This document shows positions 55,390 through 64,000 of a stretch of DNA of 64,000 nucleotides, in pieces (position 1 is the stretch's first letter; each line of letters starts with the position of its first letter). The translations under genes were made by a program, and so were the position numbers. The stretch spans positions 28,452,218 through 28,516,217 of the forward strand of contig NC_049980.1 of the NCBI RefSeq assembly GCF_000003815.2, written 5' to 3'. This stretch comes from Branchiostoma floridae (lineage: Eukaryota; Chordata; Leptocardii; Amphioxiformes; Branchiostomatidae). The notes below the pieces were generated by a model. It was not told where the DNA came from. It saw only the letters and a list, made by a program, of their open reading frames with translations, and did no database searches.

Positions 55390-57720
55390 CTAGCCCCCAT
55401 ATGGATGTTGCTTGTTTGGTGATACCGGTTCCCAGGTTTCCGGACCTGAATGGTTAGATAAGAGCTTTCATTATGATTTAAATACTTGACCAAGAATATC
55501 ATGACTCTAAAAAATGCTGTTTTAGTCATTGATTTTCGCTATATACTTTCGGCAGGACATAGCAAAATATTGCTCGAAATAGTAATGATAGCAGATGTAG
55601 CAGTTCAACAAAAGAAGTGAGCAACTTACACCTTAAGGACGCAACCATTTGCAGGGCCTCCTCCCGGGGGATGCCGTAGTGGACCATTAGATCGTCGAGC
55701 TGCGGGAAGAAAGGAAAGAAGCTATCAGGATCTTGTAAGTTCAAGCTTTGTTGACCCACTCTCCAATAATCTAACCTCACTCTACACTACGCTACAGGCA
55801 AAACATCAAGACTAAAAAAAGATAAGCCACCGTGGATCCTCATTCCACAACAGGAGTCCTGCCTGAAGAAAGGAACGTTACATCGCTTGCTGCCCTAGCC
55901 TTGGTACCATCCGGGTAGTATGTTCGCTTCTGCTACCACAGCAGAGAAGCGACAGTATATAGCGTATGGCAAATGTCAGGCGAGAAGCGACTGTATATAG
56001 TGTATAATTAACGCCGGAGCGAACTACTTTCCGGATGGTACCCAGGCTATTCCTGCGCTGCATAGTCAGCACGGCAGTCGGGCGTAGTCGGACGGCACTG
56101 TGCTGTCAAATCTGTATACATGGCTAGCGCATTTTACTTACGGAATGAACCGCCTTTATCAGCAGCCGTTCCTCCTCCGAATTCCACATGTCGAGTCCCG
56201 TCCTCTTTCTTTGCATCATAACAAAGCTCTGAAATTAAAGTGCGAGAAAAAGAATTATTTCAGTTTGTTATCATATATCCAGTCTACAGTGCTACACGTT
56301 TATAGACAGATGAACAAATAAGTCTCTGAAGCCAGGATTTACTCCATGTCACAGAAACCCTGCGATCGGCAAGTATTACTGGTGTAAAACGCGTAGCTAC
56401 GTAGCTAAAATGTAGAATTCAACGTACTTTCGCCTGGTCCCAGGTGACCCCAGCCTCCGCCGCCTCTTCTGCCAATGCTGCGATCCGCGGCTGGCTGAGA
56501 TCGGTGGTCATGAGACCCCTGCTCCACAGCCCATTCAGGATGTCTATCTGTGCCTTCTCCATCTGCAAATAACACCATTATATTATGTTTTAGCCACATT
56601 TTTATTTTTTCTTAGCCGAAGAATTAAGAAATAATTGTATTAATATGAAACTTGCGTTTAGGTCAACTTACGATATAGTGAAGCGTTTTTGAAACCACGG
56701 AAAGAATTTAACTTCCTTCAACCGACATTTTCTTAAAGAACGTTTCGAGTGTCACCTAGGTAATCGACTTTCGGGATTTAGTTATCTTTTGAAATGCAAC
56801 CGACGTAACATTACATATAAACTCACAAAAGTTAACAGTAAGGAATAACTCGCTAATCATCGCTAATCATACAGGCGTCGCGTCGTCTGCTAAATCAAAC
56901 ACTTGCATTTTACATTCATCTTTAAAAGCGTTCAAATGTGTTGTGTTGGTATTGATTATATCAGATATTCGAATTAGCGGAGTCGCGTGATTTTCATTCC
57001 ACAACGTTTACGATGTAAAAACAAGACATACAATGGCCGCTAGAGGAAAAACGTGTATAATGGCATCGATTCTCGTACTTTGAAAGCATGGACACACAGA
57101 ATCTTATCGCCCTTAGATATTTCTTCGCGGAAGAATTTAAAAAATTGTATTACTGTAACACTTGCGTTTAGGGAAAGTTACGATGTAGTGAAGTAAATAA
57201 GGAACGAACTTAGCTTCCTACAACCGACATGTTCTTAAAGAACGTTTCGATCGAATGTCACGTAGGTAATCGACTGTAAAATTACGTGATCTATCTTTTG
57301 AAATGTAACCGACGAAAAGATAAACTCACAAAAGTAAACAATGTCTATAAGAAATAACTTATACTTAACCAAAAAAAAACTCTCTAAAAAGAGGTCACTC
57401 ATTATACAGACGTCACGTCGTCTGCTAAATCAAACACTATTTTACAGTCAGATTCAAAAGCGTTCAAACGTGTTGTGTTGGTATCGATTATATCAAATTA
57501 ACGGAGAAGGGCGATTTTCATTGAATTTCCACAACGTTTGCGACGTAAAAACGAGACATACAATGGTCGCTAGAGGAAATACGTGTATGAAATGTCTACG
57601 AAAAATTGTATCGCTTCTCGTACTACGAAAGCATGGACACACAGAATCTTATTGCCCTAAAATATTTCTTCGCAAAAGAATTGTATTACTGTGACATTCG
57701 CGTTTAGGTAAACTTACCAT
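55390..57720 (-). CDS. Small helical protein with homeodomain-like N-terminus, paralogue A, 116 aa
   Basis: Coding exons in transcript order on the minus strand: 57720-57718 (ATG at the end of exon 1), 56562-56428, 56228-56142, 55699-55630 and 55445-55390. All have consensus splice sites and matching phases (0,0,0,1). An in-frame TGA just upstream in exon 1 fixes the start. The protein begins MMEKAQIDILNGLWSRGLM. Residues about 5-58 have homeodomain-like spacing (Q-x3-L-x3-W, then LAEEAAEAGVTWDQAK and SFVMMQRKR as a recognition-helix-like segment). The usual Asn51 is not present, so DNA binding is uncertain. The exon break after DQAK corresponds to a common homeodomain intron position. The next exon reads LDDLMVHYGIPREEALQMVA, reminiscent of a UBA helix bundle. 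The C-terminus is CPETWEPVSPNKQHPYGG. A polyadenylation signal candidate on the minus strand is at 55067-55062. Function unknown. Paralogue B lies upstream, 1.3 kb from exon 1. Confidence 0.7.
55896..56050. mobile_element. Short inverted-repeat element in an intron of paralogue A
   Basis: The ends tagccttggtaccatccggg and ccggatggtacccaggcta pair as inverted repeats, continuing into agtatgttcgct / agcgaactact. The interior contains two gagaagcgac-gtatata direct repeats. The termini resemble the foldback element at 41.79 kb. It has no counterpart at the equivalent place in copy B (near 59.52 kb), so it inserted after the duplication or was lost from B. Confidence 0.55.
56640..57716. repeat. 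Two units of an approximately 500-bp tandem repeat, intron 1 of paralogue A
   Basis: Anchors of the type aacttacgatatagtgaag recur at about 56665, 57170 and 57711 (the last is the real exon-1 donor). Between them the units share accgacattttcttaaagaa, cgtttcgagtgtcac, gtcgtctgctaaatcaaaca, gttgtgttggtat and acaatgg(c/t)cgctagagga. Three more units are at 60.64-62.23 kb. Confidence 0.8.
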
Positions 57721-57960
57721 GTAGTGAAGTGATGCGTTGTTTCACCTGGTCTTTCACCTGCGGCGATGGTGATGTGGCCGATCGTACCGGCGGTCAGGTT
57801 TTGAATGAGAGGTTTGAAGTAACGAAGACGCTCGGATTGTCTTCGTTCGAGTGTTCTTTTGTTTGTTCTAGAGGGCACTTTACCTCGGACACAGAACATA
57901 ACACACGGTGTTTGCGAAGTTCGAACGTTCGAAGCGCAGGTAAACAATTTGGGCCGGTTC
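57718..57960 (-). promoter_or_regulatory. Exon 1 (mostly 5' UTR) and promoter-proximal region of paralogue A
   Basis: Exon 1 ends ...cactacATG at 57718 with donor GTAAGT. The transcription start is unknown. The sequence is strongly conserved with 62235-62480. It contains the palindrome ttcgaacgttcgaa (57923-57936), which is preserved as ttcgaacgttcg at the other copy. One alternative frame is open in both copies (including RRQSERLRYFKPLI), but splicing it to exon 2 creates a stop (TG|A), so it is not taken as coding. Confidence 0.5.
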
Positions 57961-59012
57961 ACACGAGAAAAACTTCTGACAGTCGTTTGTCAAAGTCGTC
58001 CGTCTTTGACATACGATGCGTTTTTTGCTCCGTGTGAACTAGACCAGCGGGTGTCGGCGACAAATATTTTCTTTGCATAGTTCTAAACAATAAAGTTCTA
58101 AACAACGTTAACAGGATATATTTCTTTTGAAATGTTCAACATTCAAGGAGGTCGGGCTCTAAACAAACATATCAATAGTGACTTCGAGGATCGACTATTA
58201 ATAGATCACAGTATTCGAGAAGACATAGGACCAGAATTGATACTATCCCTTTTTACATATTTTAGTATAGAGGAAAAGCAGGATTGAACGGACTTTATCT
58301 CTTGATCATGTTTTTGAATGTTGCCTTGAAGGATACAAAGCAAAATTTTAATAAATGGATACCATGGATCCATTATATCACAATCTCTACACTACATTCA
58401 ATTTAGTTTGGTGTTTCAACTCTTATGAATCAGAATAAAGTTTCCCAATTATTTACGAGTACAACTAAAAGCCAACGGGAATCAAAACAGAATGTGTCAG
58501 TCTCATTCAAACTTTGTATTTTGCCTTCATTCAGAACTTCGCCATTCTACCTTCACAGTTTCGAAATAAGGGTCATACTATAAAGCATTCACAAAGAGTA
58601 CACTAATTTGCTTTCTCACAACATATCTCCAATCTCAAAAGAAACTTTATTTGAGGCGAATTTTGACAGGTGTGTTAGTGTTACACCTCAACCTTTTTTA
58701 AGATATCGAAACATTAATCCAAATTTTCCTTAGCCTTATTTCCTAATCTATATAATAACTACCGAAATACGATATCATACTCATCTCCTATTTACTAGTC
58801 TTACAGGTTACAGTTATACCGGTTACAATATTACACTCATCTCCGCCTCACTAGTCTTACAGTATTATGGACTAGTTTCCTGGCAGCCTGAATGGCGAGG
58901 ACTAACAGTAATCAATGCAAATAGCAAATTCAGTGAACTATATGTTAAAACAATGGATCAATGATAGCATTATCACAATAGTGTCTAGTTAAAATACGAT
59001 TTTCAAGGCGCA

Positions 59013-62000
59013 CTAGTTAGTGTTTCCGACCGATGGTCCCGGATGGCCTAGTCCCCATCTTTGGCAGTGGTGGTCCCATGGTGTCAGACCTGAAGGGTTT
59101 GATAAGAGCTCTCACTATGATTTGAATACTTGAGCAAGAATATCATGACTCTAAAAATACTACTTTAGTCATTGATGTTCGCTATACACTTTCGGCGGGA
59201 CATAGCAAAAATAGTGCACAAAATTGTAATGATAGCAGATGTAGCAGTTCAACAAAAGAAGTGAGCTCACTTACTCCTGATGGCCGCAATCATTTGCAGG
59301 GTCTCCTCGAAGCTGATGCCGCGGCGGTCCATCAGCTCGCCGATCTGTTGGAAGAAAGGAAAGAAGCCATCAGGATCTTGTAAGTTCAAGCTTTGGCACT
59401 GACCCACTCTCCAATAATCTAACCTCACCCTACACTACAGATGAAACATCAAGACTGATATACATGTTTAGGAAAGCCTCCATGGATCCCCATTCCACAA
59501 CAGGAGTCCTGCCTGAAGATAGGAACCGTTATGTACATCGCTTAGTCGGCACGGCAGTCGGGATTAGACAGACGGCACTGTGCTGTCAAATCGGTACACA
59601 AGGCCAGCACATTTTACTTACGGCATGAACTGCGGTTATCAGCAGCCGTTCGTCCGCCCCACTCAACCAGTCGAATCCCGTCCTCCTTCTTTGCATCATA
59701 ATAAAGCTCTGAAAGTGCGAGAAAAAGAATTATTTCAGTTTGATATCATATATCCAGCCAACAGTGCTACTACAGTTTATAGAAGAAGTTTGTTTGCAAG
59801 TTCGTGCCCGAGGGCTAATTGCAAGAACATGGTATAGACATAGTAGATATATACAAGTGACAATGGACAGTTATGAACAATATTCTTCTCTTACTAGACT
59901 AATATACTAGTGTTGGCTATTTCTAAACAGGTTGGGGTTGACTTCTTTTTTGGAAGCAGAGGGAGACGAAAAAAAACACCTTTTCTAAAATTTGTTGGTT
60001 CTGCGATTTCAAGAGAAAAGTGGCTTTTTGTTCGTCTGTCAATGTGGGGAAGTTGGGATAAGTCTTTGTGGCTTCTCTAAACAGAGTGATTCTTTCGGTT
60101 TGGTTGAATGAACATTTAGAAATAAAGTACACGGATAAGCAAATAAGTCTCTCAAGTCAGGATTTACTCCATGTCGATCGGCAAGTATTACTGGTTTAAT
60201 GGAAACACGTACGTACGCGTAGCTATAATGTAAAATTCAACGTACTAAAGCCTGGCTCCACTTGATTCCAGCCTCCACTGCCTCTTCTGCAAGGGCTGCG
60301 ATGCGCGCCTCTTGCGCTGCGGCTTGGAGGCGAGGCTGGCGGCGCTGGGACATTAAGCCTCGGCTCCATAATCCACTCAAGATGTCCACCTTTGCCTTCT
60401 CCATCTACAAATAACACCATTGTTGTACATTTTGGATACGATACAATGGTGAACCGACAACACAGAAGCGCCGCCAATGGGTTCCATTATTTACACTCAA
60501 GATTTAAAAAAAAAATCGTTTAATAAAAAGTAGACAGAACTAGGCCCCGTCGCCTAATAGAACGAACGAAAGTATACGTATGTTTTGCCGGCCGAATACA
60601 GCAGACATCTTTGGAAGAGTTCAAGCGTTTCACGTTGGCACCAACCGCGGTCAAACTAACGTTGGATGATGTTCATTCAACTGACATTTTCTTAAAGATG
60701 GTTTCGAGTGTTACCCAGGTTACGTACTGTAATATTCCATGGCCTAACTACTAGTATCTTTCGAAATGTAACCGACGTACAGGTAAACTCACAAAAGTAA
60801 ACAACAAGAAAAAACTTATACTTCACCTAAAACTCTCTAGAAAAAAGTCGCTAATTACACAGGCGTCACGTCGTCTGCTAAATCCAACACTTGCATATTA
60901 CATTCATCTTTAAAAGCGTTCAAACGTGTTGTGTTGGTATTGATTATAACGGAGACGGGCGACTTTCATTGACTCGGAATTTCCACAACGTTTTTTGTTT
61001 CCGACGTAAAAACAAGACATACACCGGACGCTAGAGGAAAAACGTGTATGAAATGTGTACGAAAAATTGTATCGCTTCTTGTACTTAAGCATTGACGTGC
61101 AGAATCTTATTGCCCTAGAATATTTCTTCGCGGAAGAATTTTTTTTAAGTGTTACTTTGACATTTGCGGACAGGTAAAGTTACGATGTAGTGAAGTGATG
61201 CGCTGTTTACTTGTAAATACGGAACGAACTTAACTTCCTTCAACCGACATTTTCTTAAAGAACGTTTCGAGTGTCACCTAGGTAATCGACTGTAATATTC
61301 CGTAATCTGGCTGTCTTTTGAAATGCAACCGACGTAACGTTACATCTAAACTCACAAAAGTAAACAATAAGGAATAACTTATACTTAACAAAAAAAAACT
61401 CTCTAAAAAGAAGTCGCTAATCATACAGGCGTCGCGTCGTCAGCTAAATCAAACACTTGCATTTTACATTCATCTTTTAGCGTTCAAACGTGTTGTGTTG
61501 GTATTGATTATAACGGAGACGGCCGATTTTCATTGAATTTCCACAACGTTTACGACGTAACAACAAGACATACAATGGTCGCTAGAGGAAAAACGTGTAT
61601 GAAATGTCTACGAAAAATTGTATCGCTTCTTGTACTTTGAAAGCATGGACATGCAGAATCTTATTGTCCTAAAATATTTCTTCGCGGAAGAATTTTTTTT
61701 AAGTGTTACTTTGGCATTTGCGGATAAGTAAATTTGCGATGTAGTGAAGTGATGCGCGTGCGTTGTTTACTTGTAACTACGGAACGAACTTTAATTTCCT
61801 TCAACCGACATTTTCTTAAAGAACGTTTCGAGTGACACCTAGGTAATCGACTGTAAAATTTCTATCTTTTGAAATGCAACCGACGAAAGTAGACAATATC
61901 TGATCTATAAGAAATGACTTATACTTAACCAAAAAAAATCTCTAAAAAGAAGTCACTCATTATACAGGCGTCACGTCGTCTGCTTAATCAAACACTATTT

Positions 62001-62237
62001 CGCAGTCAGATTTGAAAGCGTTCAAACGTGTTTGTAATGATTACTAGTATATCAAATTAACGAGACATACAATGGTCGCTAGAGGAAAAACGTGTATGAA
62101 ATGTCTACGAAGACTTGCATCGCTTTTCGTGCTATGAAAGCATGGACACACAGAATCTTATTGCCCTAAAATATTTCTTCGTGAAAGAATTAAAAGAATT
62201 GTATTACTGTGCATTCGCGTTTAGGTAAACTTACCAT
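59013..62237 (-). CDS. Small helical protein with homeodomain-like N-terminus, paralogue B, 131 aa
   Basis: Coding exons on the minus strand: 62237-62235, 60404-60246, 59708-59622, 59344-59275 and 59089-59013. Splice sites and phases are the same as in paralogue A. The protein starts MMEKAKVDILSGLWSRGLM. Exon 2 is 24 bp longer than in A, because an A/E-rich helical segment (RLQAAAQEA before RIAALAEEA) has been duplicated. Exon 3 reads SFIMMQRRRTGFDW and ends DERLLITAVHA. Exon 4 reads IGELMDRRGISFEETLQMIA. The terminal exon is in a shifted frame relative to A and gives a different tail (SLTPWDHHCQRWGLGHPGPS then VGNTN). Substitutions that keep hydrophobic and charge pattern, and intact splice sites in both copies, argue that both genes are functional. 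A minus-strand AATAAA at 58651-58646 lies at the position equivalent to that of A. Function unknown. Confidence 0.7.
60640..62230. repeat. Three units of the 500-bp tandem repeat, intron 1 of paralogue B
   Basis: Anchors lie at about 60650 (degenerate), 61173, 61728 and 62229 (the real exon-1 donor), spaced 500-555 bp. The shared blocks are the same as in the array at 56.64-57.72 kb, for example tatttcttcgcggaagaatt and cgttcaaacgtgtt. Confidence 0.8.
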
Positions 62238-62480
62238 GTAGTGAAGTACTGCGTTGTTTCACCTGGTGTTTCACCTGCGGCGATGCTGATGTGGCCGATC
62301 GTACCGGCGGTCAGGTCGTGAATGAGAGGTTTGAAGTAACGAAGACGTTCGGATTGTCTTCGTTCGAGTGTGATTCTGTTTGTTCTAGAGTTTGTTTATT
62401 TATTAGGGCACTTTACCTCGGATACAGAACATAACACACGGTGTTTGCGAAGTTCGAACGTTCGGAGCGCAGGTAAACAG
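62235..62480 (-). promoter_or_regulatory. Exon 1 (mostly 5' UTR) and promoter-proximal region of paralogue B
   Basis: Conserved with 57718-57960. It carries a short T-rich insertion (tttgtttatttattag, about 62391-62406) relative to copy A. Exon 1 again ends in ATG followed by GTAAGT. Confidence 0.5.
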
Positions 62481-62619
62481 TTTGTTGCTTCACCTTGCGT
62501 TCATCAACGTAATGTTACGGCAAAGAATACTGAGTGTTGCAGATATACCTCCAGCATATAAAACAGCTTATCCAACCAACCACTAAAATACCCACTGCTG
62601 CATCTGCTTGAAGATAAGA

Positions 62620-63300
62620 CGCTAACATCCACGACACTTCCCAACATTTCCTGTCAGTAACCTCAGGTTTGCAGCTTGAGATGCTGATAGCGGTTTCTTC
62701 ATTTCATTTTACCTAGGTGCCTGCAAGGTGTTTTCTGTAGCCCATTCTTTGTGAAAAATATACCAAACCAATGGTTTAATTAACAAACGTCAATTGATAT
62801 CGACCACACTATGATATGTATATCAACCAAGTCAGGGCAGCATTAAAGTTCGATCGATTAGTGCCTTGTAACGTTACGTGTCGCAGGTGTGATCATGGAC
62901 GGTGAAAGTGTTCCGGAAGGCAAGACAGCAGTCAAAAGGGTCTTGAAATCAGCATGTGTTTTGTGCAGTACCTCCTTTTTCCGCCAGAGGAGGCCGATAA
63001 TCTAAGTACTAGTAACGTTACTTAGTAGTATGATGTACAAAATGTAGAAATAGGGGTGGAACACCCTCTTTATGTCTTGTTGAACTGGCCGGATGTCATT
63101 GGATATGTTTTGATGATCGAAGAATTAGAATGATTCCTGTTGGACAGCAAGGATGTCTCAGATATTGCAACTCTTTATCTTAAAACAAGGAGGGAGGTTC
63201 ATTAAAATCATTACAATATAACGTTAGCAAGTGACTTCGACGAAGCAGTTGATAGCTGTATTCTTGTCTTATTGAATCAATTCAGGTCGGAAGACATCTG
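62620..63300. repeat. Start of a third, decayed duplication copy
   Basis: ccacgacacttcccaacatt (62630), cattctttgtgaaaa (62742) and aaagggtcttgaaat / cgccagaggaggcc (62937-62990) match 53609, 53770 and 54318-54380 in order. A weak match at 63226-63270 (agtgacttcgacgaag) to 58170 follows. No exon of the small paralogue family is seen after it within the window. Confidence 0.55.
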
Positions 63301-63660
63301 ACGAAACTTTTTGAGGAGATTTCTGCATTTCTTTAAAGATGACGCAAAAGTAACCTTCGTGATAGCCGACAATGTTGCATCATCCCGGATGCAGGTGCGT
63401 CTGGTGAGGGTATGAGGAAGGTTACATGGACCATTGTTTGGCCAGTGAAATTATAAGGATAGCCAAAATAAAACCAGGAATAAGATGCCTGTGAGTCTAT
63501 GATAAAGATATATAGACTATTGATGTATCTGTGTTGATGTTGGCGACTTGAAACGCCCAGAATCGAATACTTAGGGATTGATAAAGTTCCCTGTAGTTCT
63601 TCAAGCACACCCTCACCACATGCGCATAAAGCCGTGCGCAGTCTGCGCCAGTGAGACAAC

Positions 63661-63725
63661 ATGGCGGACCAAGTTGCGGAGGGAGTCGCGAAAATGGACA
63701 TCCAGAAAGACGCGGAAAAGGCACG
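63661..63725 (+). CDS. Possible first coding exon of a gene continuing beyond the window
   Basis: ATGGCGGAC at 63661, in good initiation context (gacaacATGG), opens MADQVAEGVAKMDIQKDAEK, then AR. A donor-like GTGACC follows at 63726, and without splicing a TGA arrives at once. The upstream 60 bases (ccgtgcgcagtctgcgccag) look like a housekeeping start region, and ATGGCGG is a common YY1-linked start. No downstream exon can be confirmed before the window ends at 64000. A short upstream open reading frame or chance sequence remains possible. Confidence 0.35.
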
Positions 63726-64000
63726 GTGACCCGTCCTATCTCCTCCATTTTCAGCTTAATTCCAATCTCAGGGAAGCATCTATGATCTCCAGGGGTGCAG
63801 TATTGGGGCTTGCCAAGCGAATCGGTCGTGAGATACGCCGAAATATGAGCGCTAGTTCGGTAGGCCGGACCACGTTTTACGTTGCATACCTTGGCTTTGG
63901 GTTCCTACCATGTGCGTTTTCATATGTGTCCTTGTAGATCTATGCCTATCAGCATATGGCTCCGTTTTTAAAGAACAAAAGCTGCAATTGACCTAAGTGC

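Larger units (their letters stand above)
53590..57970. repeat. Segmental duplication, copy 1
   Basis: From about 54530 onwards this block matches 58105-62490 in order: the ggatatatttcttttgaaat start, gacagtattcgagaagat, all exons of the small paralogue gene, the intronic tandem repeats, and the exon-1 region. Its leading part (53590-54390) instead matches 62620-62995. The copies are clearly diverged, with many indels. Confidence 0.8.
58105..62490. repeat. Segmental duplication, copy 2
   Basis: Tandem copy of about 54530-57970, slightly longer because intron 1 holds an extra 500-bp repeat unit. The boundary to copy 1 lies at about 57.97-58.10 kb. Confidence 0.8.

Noticed and set aside
56100-56321. 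Plus-strand frames at 56100-56321 and 59580-59837, similar to each other
   Set aside because: Their similarity comes from the duplicated exon 3 on the opposite strand; they are antisense shadows.
57714-57962. 82-codon minus-strand frame as coding exon 1 of paralogue A
   Set aside because: The frame is open in both duplicates over its last part, but splicing to exon 2 at the only good donor creates TGA. The ATG|ATG reading is preferred.

Overview
This is a draft-assembly window (four runs of N) from a metazoan nuclear genome. It has short exons with GT/AG introns, AATAAA sites, tRNA-derived SINEs, many small inverted-repeat DNA transposons, minisatellites and microsatellites. The RIOK2 orthologue, its exon layout and the frequent AACGTTAC words suggest a cephalochordate (Branchiostoma-like), but that assignment is recognition, not a database result. 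There is nothing prokaryotic: no operons, no CRISPR, no phage or IS genes.

Layout. About 1-42.8 kb is gene-poor and repeat-rich. It holds a piggyBac-like non-autonomous element with TTAA ends (1.5-3.1 kb), several Harbinger-type MITEs with TAA/TTA target duplications, a second MITE family (18.3, 19.2, 37.1 kb), tandem arrays (17.7, 26.0, 31.4, 33.3, 39.2, 41.5 kb), microsatellites (4.3, 21.8 kb), SINE copies (12.7, 20.2, 29.7, 37.7 kb), and one degenerate coding-like fragment near 31 kb. I see no intact gene there.

42.8-50.6 kb (+) is a complete ten-exon RIOK2 gene (534 aa; atypical kinase of 40S ribosome maturation). Its intron 6/exon 7 boundary has been amplified into ten tandem 58-59 bp units, each carrying a full 3' splice site plus the start of exon 7. 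Translation shows that only the last acceptor keeps the reading frame. 51.8-53.5 kb (+) is a two-exon gene for a sialomucin-like type I membrane protein: signal peptide, Ser/Thr-rich N-glycosylated ectodomain, one membrane helix and a 56-residue tail.

55.4-57.7 kb and 59.0-62.2 kb (both -) are two tandem-duplicated five-exon genes for small helical proteins (about 116 and 131 aa). Their first 60 residues resemble a diverged homeodomain, and a UBA-like helical segment follows. They lie in an approximately 4 kb segmental duplication. A third, partial copy seems to start near 62.6 kb. Their first introns contain 2 and 3 units of an approximately 500 bp tandem repeat that includes the exon-1 donor region. 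A probable first exon of another gene starts at 63.66 kb (+).

The genes do not form an evident pathway. RIOK2 is housekeeping, the mucin-like protein is cell-surface, and the two small paralogues look lineage-specific. Gene models were built by hand from splice sites and reading-frame phase.
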